Shown piece after piece: positions 32,339 to 38,861 of a stretch of 40,010 nt of DNA. The notes under the pieces were generated by a model. The model did not search any database and had not been told where the DNA came from. It saw nothing but the letters and a program-made list of their open reading frames with translations. The stretch spans positions 1-40,010 of the forward strand of contig VFKN01000205.1 in NCBI GenBank assembly GCA_009885525.1. Reading direction: 5' to 3'. This stretch comes from Anaerolineaceae bacterium (GTDB lineage: Bacteria; Chloroflexota; Anaerolineae; Anaerolineales; Villigracilaceae). How positions within the stretch are numbered: the stretch's first letter is position 1; every line of letters begins with the position of its first letter. Position numbers and translations under genes: made by a program.

Positions 32339-32937
32339 TGTGCCTCCAAAATTGATATAACATCATCCACCACATGAAATGAATTTCCAACCGCATAAAC
32401 ACGAATCCCATGCGGACGTAACTCTCGGTCTGCCTGATGAGACAGTTCCACCAGGCTTGCCTTGCTCGCGAAGTACGCCGCGCTTTTTTCCACGTTCGAA
32501 TTCTCTCCCGCTGTGATGTGTATGATCACTCCCAATTTTTTTTCGCGCATCAAGCGTCCCACAGATTGCAGCATCAAAAACGCGCCGGTCAGATTCACGT
32601 CAAGCACACGATGCCAATCCCACTCATCCATATCCAAAAGTAATGTGTGCGGCTGCACCTCGGCGTGATAGATCAAAACATCAATTACGCCAAAATCATC
32701 CTCCACTGATTTTATCAAAGCCTGCGCGCCGACTTTCTTCGCCACATCTTCGACATAAGATTTGGCTTTTCCTCCGCGCGCGTTGATCGCCGAAACAACA
32801 TCATCTACATTGATCGGAGAAATATCATTGGCAGCGACAAGCGCTCCGCGTTCGGCGCACGCTTCCGCCAGCGCACGTCCCGCGCCTTTTCCAGCGCCTG
32901 TGATTAACACAACTTTATTTTTCAATTCACCTTCCAC
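32335..32937 (-). CDS. Short-chain dehydrogenase/reductase
   Basis: The product is about 200 residues with the SDR cofactor motif TGAGKGAGRA, the NDISP strand end that suggests NAD(H) preference, and the active-site YFASK (YxxxK). It is shorter than the typical 240-260 residues: the segment after the active site, which carries the substrate loop, is nearly absent, so substrate range is unclear. The start is set at a GTG with GAGGTG upstream; another GTG lies 15 nt before it. It is coupled to the DinB gene by an ATGA overlap. Confidence 0.82.
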   Translation of the reverse strand: MEGELKNKVVLITGAGKGAGRALAEACAERGALVAANDISPINVDDVVSAINARGGKAKSYVEDVAKKVGAQALIKSVEDDFGVIDVLIYHAEVQPHTLLLDMDEWDWHRVLDVNLTGAFLMLQSVGRLMREKKLGVIIHITAGENSNVEKSAAYFASKASLVELSHQADRELRPHGIRVYAVGNSFHVVDDVISILEAQ

Positions 32938-32977
32938 TTCGACACCTCGCACTGATATTTACTCACATTACACAGAA

Positions 32978-33135
32978 CCCACTCCGAAGGAGTGGAATGA
33001 TTATAGATTTGCGAAAACCGACACGATAACCCCGGAGGGGTGTCATGTCTTTATGACGCAAATCATGCCATCCCTTCGGGATTTAGATATCTTGTATGCC
33101 ATTATTCTATAATCCTATCATCCCTTCGGGATTGC
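32978..33135. repeat. CCCTTCGGG-type palindromic repeat cluster
   Basis: Four related C-rich mini-hairpins follow in about 40-bp steps: CACTCCGAAGGAGTGG, ACCCCGGAGGGGTG, ATCCCTTCGGGAT and again ATCCCTTCGGGAT, each with AT-rich flanks such as GATTATAG. It lies between the SDR gene start and the M23 gene end. No coding potential. Confidence 0.75.
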
Positions 33136-33165
33136 AAGTCGGGAATGCAAATTGCGCAGGGTGAG

Positions 33166-33858
33166 TTATTGACAAATCGGAATCGTATCCGTATTTGTAT
33201 TCGCGTTCAACGGCAAACCAAAATATGGCGAAGGATCATATGTGTTGTTAATATCCAGTTCATTTGTGAAATTTCCCGCGCCGTCATCTTTTACAATGGA
33301 GACATGCAAATGCACACCGACGGGATTATTCGGGTCGCCGGAATAATCTCCCTGATAGCCGAGAAAAGTTCCCGCCTCTACAAATACTTCCGAGGTGCCG
33401 GGCGGAAATTTATCCGAGATGAAGGAATTACCATCGGGGTCAGCCATATGCGTGTAATAGACCCAAATCTGGCGTCCGGGTTGAAGCGGATCATCCGGTA
33501 CGCGGATAATGACCGTGGATTTCCAATCCGCTTTGCGCGTGAGGTATCCGGGGTAGGCGGCAAAATTCGAGGTGATGCCAATATCCGTACCGGCGAAAAT
33601 ATCAATCCCTTGATGGCGGTGGCTATTGAAATAATCATCCCAGATAAAGCCGATCAAACCATCGGTGGGGGAAAAAAATGGGGCGTCGCCGCAACGCGTT
33701 CCCGTCTTCATCATCCACTCTGGATGTGAAGATGGATCATGAAGCCAGGTAAATACTTGCGCGGTGCGCACGGAACTTCGTCGAAAGGTGAAATATAAAT
33801 ACGCTCCTGCGACAACGAGCGCAACAATGAGCGCAAGGAAAATAAACTTTTTTGACAT
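33166..33858 (-). CDS. M23-family metallopeptidase, membrane-anchored
   Basis: The 230-residue protein has an N-terminal membrane anchor (about 5-25). Its LytM/M23 domain has zinc ligands in HRHQGIDIFAG (HxxxD) and HLHVS near the C-terminus, with YYTHMAD between them. It should act outside the membrane on peptidoglycan cross-links. The consensus -10 TATAAT ends exactly 6 nt before the ATG without a ribosome site, a leaderless layout; the -35 would fall in an 8-bp repeat array. It is divergent from the BMP-like lipoprotein gene. Confidence 0.88.
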   Translation of the reverse strand: MSKKFIFLALIVALVVAGAYLYFTFRRSSVRTAQVFTWLHDPSSHPEWMMKTGTRCGDAPFFSPTDGLIGFIWDDYFNSHRHQGIDIFAGTDIGITSNFAAYPGYLTRKADWKSTVIIRVPDDPLQPGRQIWVYYTHMADPDGNSFISDKFPPGTSEVFVEAGTFLGYQGDYSGDPNNPVGVHLHVSIVKDDGAGNFTNELDINNTYDPSPYFGLPLNANTNTDTIPICQ

Positions 33859-33864
33859 TCTGGA

Positions 33865-33870
33865 ATTATA
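33865..33870 (-). promoter_or_regulatory. -10 hexamer of the M23 gene, leaderless arrangement
   Basis: Consensus TATAAT on the minus strand, 6 nt before the ATG at 33858, with no Shine-Dalgarno. Upstream sequence is repeat DNA. Confidence 0.55.
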
Positions 33871-33878
33871 CTCATGTA

Positions 33879-33950
33879 TGTAGACAGGTAAACAAGTAAA
33901 TATGTAGACACGTAGACCTGCAGACTTGTTTACTTGTATACTTGTATACC
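33879..33950. repeat. 8-bp periodic palindromic repeat array (copy 3)
   Basis: TGTAGACA, GGTAAACA, AGTAAATA, TGTAGACA and CGTAGACC continue in register into TGCAGACT, TGTTTACT, TGTATACT and TGTATACC. It lies in the divergent promoter region between the M23 and lipoprotein genes. Confidence 0.8.
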
Positions 33951-33973
33951 TACACCATTATGGAGTAAAACCT

Positions 33974-34990
33974 GTGCGTATAAAACATTTCTTTCTTACA
34001 GTGCTTATCCTCATTATCATAAGCGCATGCGGCGGGAGTTCAACCGAGATCGCGCCGCCCACGGTTGTGCCCACACATACACCTTTGCCAGCTGCAACGA
34101 TCATCCCAACGCCATCTACGCCATTGGCGATTTTGGTTATCCCCACGGATATGGATAAAGCCGCGTCCGACCTGTATCAAAAGACTGTATATGATCTGGC
34201 GCAGGGATCGGGCTTTCGTTTCCAGGTACGTAACGAGCTGACTGCCGCGGATGTGACTGACCCAACATTGAAAGTGGTGGTGGTGTTACCGCCTGATCCG
34301 GGTGTTGTCACATACGCCACGGCTGCGCCGAATGTGCAGTTCCTTGCAGTGGATATTCCCAACGTAACTGCCGGCGGGAATGTCAGCGTTTTAGCGGGCA
34401 CCGATCAAGTGGAAGTGCCGGCTTTTCTTGCGGGTTATGTGGCAGCTATGATCACAGATGAATATCTTATCGGCATGATCATTCCAAAAGATAATCCGGA
34501 TGCGCAGCGCGCCTTCTATGCTTTCGACAACGGCAAAAAATATTATTGTGGGAAGTGCGGCACTTTTCTGCTTTATGCATTTGGATATCCACAATACGTT
34601 GAAATTCCCGCCGATGAAAAACCTGAACGCTATGGCGGTTATGCAAATGTGCTGATTAATGACCGTAAAGTGCAAACACTTTATATTTATCCAACATTGG
34701 CAAACCCGGATTTTCTTTCATACCTCGGCACGCAAGGCGTGCAATTGATCGGAACTTCCGCGCCCGATCCGCGCCCCGGCGGCTGGGTGATGACCATCCG
34801 CCCGGATACGGTCAAGGCGATACAAAACGCGTGGCCCCAATTGATCGCGGGGCAGGGTGGGGTTAATGTTCAATCTCCGCTGGGTATCACAGATGTGGAC
34901 TCGTCCATTCTCACGCCCGGAAAACTCCGCCTCGCGCAGGAAACTTTGGATGCTTTGCTGGCAGGCAGAATATTGACATCAAATCCGTAA
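33974..34990 (+). CDS. BMP-like substrate-binding lipoprotein
   Basis: The start is a GTG with GGAGT 8 nt upstream; an in-frame ATG at 33926 lies inside repeat DNA. The 338-residue product has lipobox ISAC (Cys19), a Pro/Thr-rich linker and a periplasmic-binding-protein fold. The PNVQFLAVD and AFLAGYVAAMITD segments resemble the BMP/Med family of purine-nucleoside-binding lipoproteins. A YYCGKCGTF Cys-x2-Cys insert is unusual for the family. No ABC permease or ATPase genes follow, so it may be an orphan receptor or sensor. Confidence 0.78.
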   Translation: MRIKHFFLTVLILIIISACGGSSTEIAPPTVVPTHTPLPAATIIPTPSTPLAILVIPTDMDKAASDLYQKTVYDLAQGSGFRFQVRNELTAADVTDPTLKVVVVLPPDPGVVTYATAAPNVQFLAVDIPNVTAGGNVSVLAGTDQVEVPAFLAGYVAAMITDEYLIGMIIPKDNPDAQRAFYAFDNGKKYYCGKCGTFLLYAFGYPQYVEIPADEKPERYGGYANVLINDRKVQTLYIYPTLANPDFLSYLGTQGVQLIGTSAPDPRPGGWVMTIRPDTVKAIQNAWPQLIAGQGGVNVQSPLGITDVDSSILTPGKLRLAQETLDALLAGRILTSNP

Positions 34991-35015
34991 CGCGATATTT
35001 ATATCGCATTACACA

Positions 35016-35052
35016 AACAAACACGACGGGTTTTACCCGTCGTGTTTGTTTA
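35016..35052. terminator. Terminator after the lipoprotein gene
   Basis: AACAAACACGACGGGT is perfectly inverted as ACCCGTCGTGTTTGTT around TTT, with U-rich flanks on either strand. It serves the lipoprotein gene and possibly the facing receiver gene. Confidence 0.85.
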
Positions 35053-35079
35053 ACACATTTCTCAGGAGGAGAAGAAGAA

Positions 35080-35181
35080 ATGACTACTAAAAATATAATT
35101 GTTCCGCTGACTCGCGGGGAGGTATCCATTCGTGACGTGTCAGCCATAGCATCGACCTTGCCATCAACGCAACCGGGCTGA
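35080..35181 (+). CDS. Possible 33-codon gene antisense to the receiver gene
   Basis: A very strong ribosome site (AGGAGG, 10 nt before ATG) opens a 33-codon plus-strand ORF beginning MTTKNIIVPLTRGEVS and ending in a TGA at 35179. The first residues recall the start of universal stress proteins, so this may be the remnant of a truncated gene. Almost all of it overlaps the 3' end of the opposite receiver gene, so either strand could be misread. No promoter is identified. Confidence 0.3.
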   Translation: MTTKNIIVPLTRGEVSIRDVSAIASTLPSTQPG

Positions 35182-35524
35182 TCGCCGGGGAGAGATATTC
35201 ATCCACGCCCGCGTGAGAATATTCGAGCACTTCGTTTTCGCTCGTTTTTTGCGCAAGCAGGAACAAAGCGCCTTTGGTGGTGGAACGAAATTCCTTGCAT
35301 AGGGAAAGCCGATCTGACTGCGGTAGGTCAAAGTCAACGATGATCAGTGAGGGAGCGAGCAAACGCGCAGATTGCAGCGCATGGCGCGGAGATTTTTCAT
35401 GGATCACATAACACTTTCGCAGTTTGAAAAGTATCTCCCACGCGGCGACCATCTTTACGTCGTTCGAGACGATCAATACGGTTTGAATTTCATCGAAATT
35501 AGTTTGTGTTTTCCATGCAGACAT
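35087..35524 (-). CDS. Degenerate receiver-domain protein
   Basis: The 145-residue protein is a lone response-regulator fold: VLIVSND in place of the acidic pair, a phospho-acceptor candidate Asp64 in IIVDFDLPQSD, and YLSPAIS where the conserved Lys-Pro should be. Loss of one acidic residue and of the lysine suggests it cannot be switched by phosphorylation in the normal way. There is no output domain. AAGGAG precedes the ATG. It may act as a protein-interaction module; the target is unknown. Confidence 0.75.
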   Translation of the reverse strand: MSAWKTQTNFDEIQTVLIVSNDVKMVAAWEILFKLRKCYVIHEKSPRHALQSARLLAPSLIIVDFDLPQSDRLSLCKEFRSTTKGALFLLAQKTSENEVLEYSHAGVDEYLSPAISPVALMARSMLWLTRHEWIPPRESAEQLYF

Positions 35525-35617
35525 GTTGTTACTCCTTTTTAGTTTCTACATATTAAGTGGATGAAGCCATGCAAATCGGGTCTCACCTGTCAGTACTATT
35601 TTTACCCCAAAAAATCC

Positions 35618-35647
35618 TTGACGTGATTTTGAGTCACGTGATAAACT
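35618..35647 (+). promoter_or_regulatory. Promoter and possible operator of the GNAT cassette leader
   Basis: -35 TTGACG and -10 TAAACT are 18 bp apart. The spacer contains the palindrome TCACGTGA, and ACGTGA occurs twice (from 35621 and 35636), which could be a repressor or activator site. The predicted start is near 35654. Confidence 0.6.
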
Positions 35648-35696
35648 CGCGCATGCTTGAAATAAAGCAAATCTTACGAAAGGAGGCGCACGCCTA

Positions 35697-35780
35697 ATGG
35701 TTATGAACACGTTGAACATTGTCCCCAATCTCACCAGCAAATCTGGTTTTGATTCACGCAGTGCGCCCGTCCGGCGTTAG
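35697..35780 (+). CDS. 27-codon leader ORF before the acetyltransferase cassette
   Basis: AAAGGAGG lies 10 nt before the ATG, partly across a small GGCG/CGCC hairpin. The ORF starts MVMNTLNIVPNL and ends SAPVRR before TAG. The stop codon lies within the 5' arm of a hairpin (CGTTAGAC/GTCTAACG) whose 3' arm reaches into the first terminator stem. Strong translation signals, short length and tandem terminators are those of an attenuator leader peptide. The Arg-rich end could be a stalling or rare-codon sensor; this is inference. Confidence 0.55.
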   Translation: MVMNTLNIVPNLTSKSGFDSRSAPVRR

Positions 35781-35800
35781 ACTTTCACTATTATTGTCTA

Positions 35801-35838
35801 ACGGCTACGGTGCGCAATGCAGCCCGTAGCCGTTTTTT
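35801..35838 (+). terminator. Leader terminator 1
   Basis: ACGGCTACGG pairs with CCGTAGCCGT around a 13-nt loop and is followed by six T. It lies 20 nt after the leader ORF stop. Its first three stem bases are shared with the preceding CGTTAGAC/GTCTAACG hairpin. Confidence 0.85.
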
Positions 35839-35935
35839 ATTGCCTGTTACAGAGTATCGCATAATTTACTAAGTTGGAATTCGATTTTCACTCGTAATTT
35901 TCAACAAGCGTTTAGTAATTTATGAGACAAGCGAT

Positions 35936-35970
35936 AAGCGGTTATGGGTTCACCCATGATCGCTTTTTTT
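35936..35970 (+). terminator. Leader terminator 2, directly before the first GNAT gene
   Basis: AAGCG/CGCTT and an inner TGGG-TTCA-CCCA stem are followed by seven T, ending only a few bases before the GGAG ribosome site. An alternative outer arm, AAGCGAT at 35929, can pair with ATCGCTT. A further hairpin, CATAATTTACTAA with TTAGTAATTTATG (about 35860-35924), precedes it. Confidence 0.75.
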
Positions 35971-35988
35971 GTTTTTGGAGAATATCAC

Positions 35989-36576
35989 ATGTTAGCAATA
36001 CAAACCCAGTTATTTGAAGCACAGGATATCCGTTTCGGTCCTATTGACCATGAAACGCATCCCGATATCGAATCCAAATGGACGCACGACGCCGAGTTCA
36101 TGCGCCTGATGGAATTAAAACCCATTCGTCCGCTTTCACCCGCGATGGTCAAGAAACAATACGAAGCCATCGAGAAAGAGATGGAAGAGGATAAGAACCT
36201 TTTTTATTTCACCATCCGCGCCCGCGAAGATGACCATCTGATCGGCAAGGCTGTCGTGGAGTGGATCGACTGGACGAACGGCAACGGCTTCCTGCGTCTC
36301 GGCATTGGCGCGGAGGAAGACCGCCGCAAAGGGTACGGCTCGCAAGCGTTGAGTATGCTGCTGCGCTATTCCTTCGGCGAGTTGAACTTATATCGCGTCA
36401 CCGCAGTTGTACCCGCCTACAACGAAGGCGCGCTCCGACTCTTCCAGAAGTTCGGATTTATGGAAGAGATCCGCAGACGCAAAGCCTTGAACCGCGATGG
36501 ACAATTCTGGGACATCGTCTCGTTCGGTCTGCTAAATACCGAGTGGCAAGCACAGCAAAATATCGGGCAAGGGTAA
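35989..36576 (+). CDS. GNAT N-acetyltransferase, RimJ/RimL type (1)
   Basis: The start at 35989 has GGAG 5 nt upstream; a longer ORF begins inside terminator 2. The roughly 195-residue protein shows the RimL-type layout, with the acetyl-CoA loop in EEDRRKGYGSQAL (R/Q-x2-G-x-G/A) and the closing PAYNEGALRLFQKFGFMEE. Such enzymes acetylate N-termini of ribosomal proteins, antibiotics or small amines. It heads a plus-strand block of four GNAT genes and sits directly behind an attenuator-like leader, which suggests inducible expression. Confidence 0.87.
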   Translation: MLAIQTQLFEAQDIRFGPIDHETHPDIESKWTHDAEFMRLMELKPIRPLSPAMVKKQYEAIEKEMEEDKNLFYFTIRAREDDHLIGKAVVEWIDWTNGNGFLRLGIGAEEDRRKGYGSQALSMLLRYSFGELNLYRVTAVVPAYNEGALRLFQKFGFMEEIRRRKALNRDGQFWDIVSFGLLNTEWQAQQNIGQG

Positions 36577-36580
36577 AGCG

Positions 36581-37156
36581 ATGAAAGACCTTTATCGCGG
36601 AGCCCTTGTCCGCCTCGCAGATGATTCCCCGGAAGTGCTTGCAAAAGCATTCACCAAATGGGACCGCGACACCGAGCAGCATCGCCTCGCAGACAGCGAT
36701 CCCGCTCAATTGTGGTCGGAGAAAAAAATCAAAGAACGCGTTGAAAAACGTGCCGGAAAAAATTCGCGCGCGTTTCGATTTTCCATCCGCACACTGGCTG
36801 ATGATAAATTAATCGGCGGCGTGGGTTTGTGGATCAGCTCTTGGACTCACGCCGATACGTGGCTGGGGATTTCCATCGGCGAGCGCGACTATTGGGGCAA
36901 AGGTTACGGCACCGACGCCATGCGCCTCGCGGTTCAATACGGATTCCTCGAACTCAACCTGCGCCGCATTTCGCTTGGATTGCACGCCTACAATGAGCGC
37001 GCTTTGAAGTCTTATGAAAAAGTCGGCTTCAAATTGGAAGGTAGAACGCGGCAAGATGGCCTGCGCGATGGCGTTCGCTACGATAGTTTGTGGATGGGCA
37101 TTCTGCGCGAAGAATGGTTCGCATTGAGCACAGTCGAAATGCAGGAGGCAAAATGA
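36581..37156 (+). CDS. GNAT N-acetyltransferase, RimJ/RimL type (2)
   Basis: The 191-residue GNAT follows the first by only 4 bp and ends in an ATGA overlap with the third. The acetyl-CoA loop is ERDYWGKGYGTDAMRLAVQY, followed by LRRISLGLHAYNERALKSYEKVGF, the typical RimL-like pattern close to SpeG. Likely translation by coupling. It is similar enough to gene 3 to suggest tandem duplication. Confidence 0.88.
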   Translation: MKDLYRGALVRLADDSPEVLAKAFTKWDRDTEQHRLADSDPAQLWSEKKIKERVEKRAGKNSRAFRFSIRTLADDKLIGGVGLWISSWTHADTWLGISIGERDYWGKGYGTDAMRLAVQYGFLELNLRRISLGLHAYNERALKSYEKVGFKLEGRTRQDGLRDGVRYDSLWMGILREEWFALSTVEMQEAK

Positions 37157-37713
37157 AAGACATCCTCAAAGGCGAACTGGTGCGGCTTTCTGCGTTTGAC
37201 CCTGAAGAACTCGGCAAAGCCTACGCAATTTGGAATCGCGACTCGGAATTCAAACGGATGCTGGATACATCTGCGCGGTTACACTCAGCCAAGTCAACCA
37301 TTGATTTCTTCAAGAAGATGGTTGACGAAGCCACACCTGAAAATCATCTCTTCGCCATCCGCGCACTGGAAGATAACCGCCTGCTAGGCGACATCGACAT
37401 CGACGTGGTCAGCGGCTGGATCGGGCGCAATGCCTTCGTGGGTATCGGCATCGGAAATAGAAATGATTGGGGCAAAGGCTACGGCACAGATGCGATGAAG
37501 GTCATGCTGCGCTACGCTTTTACCGAAGTCAACCTGGACCGCGTGACCCTGACTGTTTTCGAATATAACCCGCGCGCGATTCGTTCCTATGAAAAAGCCG
37601 GCTTCCGGCACGAAGGTCGCATGCGCGGCGGATTATTGAAAGACGGCAAGCGCTGGGATATGCTTTACATGGGCATCCTGCGCGACGAATGGATAAAAAT
37701 AACAGGAGTCTAA
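37153..37713 (+). CDS. GNAT N-acetyltransferase, RimJ/RimL type (3)
   Basis: The ATG at 37153 has AGGAGG upstream and overlaps the stop of gene 2 by ATGA. The 186-residue product matches gene 2 in the motifs NRNDWGKGYGTDAMKVMLRY and LTVFEYNPRAIRSYEKAGF, supporting duplication. Its substrate is unknown. The stop codon lies in a palindromic repeat that separates it from gene 4. Confidence 0.88.
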   Translation: MKDILKGELVRLSAFDPEELGKAYAIWNRDSEFKRMLDTSARLHSAKSTIDFFKKMVDEATPENHLFAIRALEDNRLLGDIDIDVVSGWIGRNAFVGIGIGNRNDWGKGYGTDAMKVMLRYAFTEVNLDRVTLTVFEYNPRAIRSYEKAGFRHEGRMRGGLLKDGKRWDMLYMGILRDEWIKITGV

Positions 37714-37765
37714 CGACTCACGTCGTTGGACATCCAAAGTCGGAAGACTTTGGACTCCGACTCTA
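37704..37765. repeat. GAGTCCAACGACTCCAG palindromic repeat, copy 2
   Basis: GGAGTCTAACGACTCACGTCG followed by TTGGACATCC and CCAAAGTCGGAAGACTTTGG repeats the layout at 21645-21700 in the other orientation. It covers the gene 3 stop codon and the gap before gene 4. Confidence 0.7.
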
Positions 37766-37775
37766 CAGGATAAAA

Positions 37776-38780
37776 ATGACAACTCAACTCTCATCAAACG
37801 AAACACATCTGGATGCGTCGCTGACTTTGCGCCCCGCTACTTTGGCAGATTTGAATGCTGTGGCGCAACTCTGGTATAGCGTAGCAGAAATGGAAGGCGA
37901 CGTCAGTTTTGTAATGACCGCCGAAGAAATGGCAAACATCTGGCAAGCTGACGGCTTCAGCGTAGAGTGCGATGTTTTTGTTGTGGAAACCAAAGACGGG
38001 CGCATTGTTGGCAGCGAAGAGCTTTATAACGAAGCAGGTCATTATAAATTTAAAGCGGATGGATGCGTTCATTATGAGTTTCGAGGACTGGGCATTGGTT
38101 CAGCGCTGCTTGAAAAGGCGGAAGAACGGGCGTTGGCTGAAATGAAATTTTCCGAGCCGGATGTGCGCGTGTCCATTCAAAGTTTTTTTAATAATAAAGA
38201 CGAAACAGGGCACGATCTGCTTAAGACCAAAAATTATTTCCCCATTCGCTATTATTGGCGCATGGAAGCCAGGTTACAGGAAGCCCCCGCCACTGTGACC
38301 TTTCCTGATGGCATTGAAATACGCCCATTTATTAAAGATGAACATGCCGTTGCCGTCTGGCAGGCGGATAATGAAGTCTTCCGCGATCACTGGGGCAGCC
38401 ATGAATCGACTTATGAAGATTGGTCTCATCAAAAATTTGGCAACCCTAATTTTGATCCAACCTTGTGGATGATTGCCTGGGACGGAAATGAGATTGCGGG
38501 CTTTTCACAGAATCGCTATCGCATGGGCAAAGGTTGGGTCGGCACAATAGGCGTCCGCCGTGCATGGCGTAAAAAAGGATTGGGGCTGGCGCTGTTGAGT
38601 CACTCGTTTGGAGAATTCTATAAGCGCGGCATGAACACCATCGGGCTGGGCGTGGATGCGTCGAATCCCACCGGCGCGACGAGACTCTATCAGCGGGCTG
38701 GCATGGTCGCGGCGAGTGAATTCGCCGCGTACGAGAAAGAACTGCGCGCAGGAAGCATGGAGTCCAACGACTCCAGCTGA
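37776..38780 (+). CDS. Tandem-GNAT-domain acetyltransferase (4)
   Basis: The ATG at 37776 has AGGA upstream. The 334-residue protein has two GNAT domains: the first (about 15-165) with YEFRGLGIGSALLEKAEERAL, the second (about 175-320) with VGTIGVRRAWRKKGLGLALL and GLGVDASNPTGATRLYQRAGM. This is the arrangement of mycothiol synthase-like and other double-GNAT proteins, but the substrate is unknown. The last codons (ESNDSS) derive from a palindromic repeat, and the TGA stop lies in the left terminal repeat of the downstream IS, so the native C-terminus may have been altered by the insertion. Confidence 0.87.
   Translation: MTTQLSSNETHLDASLTLRPATLADLNAVAQLWYSVAEMEGDVSFVMTAEEMANIWQADGFSVECDVFVVETKDGRIVGSEELYNEAGHYKFKADGCVHYEFRGLGIGSALLEKAEERALAEMKFSEPDVRVSIQSFFNNKDETGHDLLKTKNYFPIRYYWRMEARLQEAPATVTFPDGIEIRPFIKDEHAVAVWQADNEVFRDHWGSHESTYEDWSHQKFGNPNFDPTLWMIAWDGNEIAGFSQNRYRMGKGWVGTIGVRRAWRKKGLGLALLSHSFGEFYKRGMNTIGLGVDASNPTGATRLYQRAGMVAASEFAAYEKELRAGSMESNDSS
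38758..38777. repeat. GAGTCCAACGACTCCAG palindromic repeat, interrupted copy 3
   Basis: TGGAGTCCAACGACTCCAG matches the first arm of the repeat at 21645-21700 but is cut off by the IS left end where the repeat would continue TCGTTG. The IS therefore inserted into this repeat. Confidence 0.65.
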
Positions 38781-38790
38781 TTACCTTACA
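38777..38790. repeat. IS left terminal inverted repeat
   Basis: CTGATTACCTTACA, exact inverse of 39997-40010. Confidence 0.92.
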
Positions 38791-38861
38791 GAATGAATAA
38801 TTGCTACTGCTCAGCAAATACGGCATAATTTGGTTGCTTCACGACCAAAAGGAGGCCGCCG

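Noticed and set aside
35944..35988. Upstream start for the first GNAT gene
   Set aside because: This in-frame ATG lies inside the terminator 2 stem and loop. The later ATG has a proper GGAG.
35922..36012. A second leader ORF (MRQAISGYGF...) overlapping the first GNAT gene
   Set aside because: It has no ribosome site and runs through terminator 2 out of frame with the GNAT gene.
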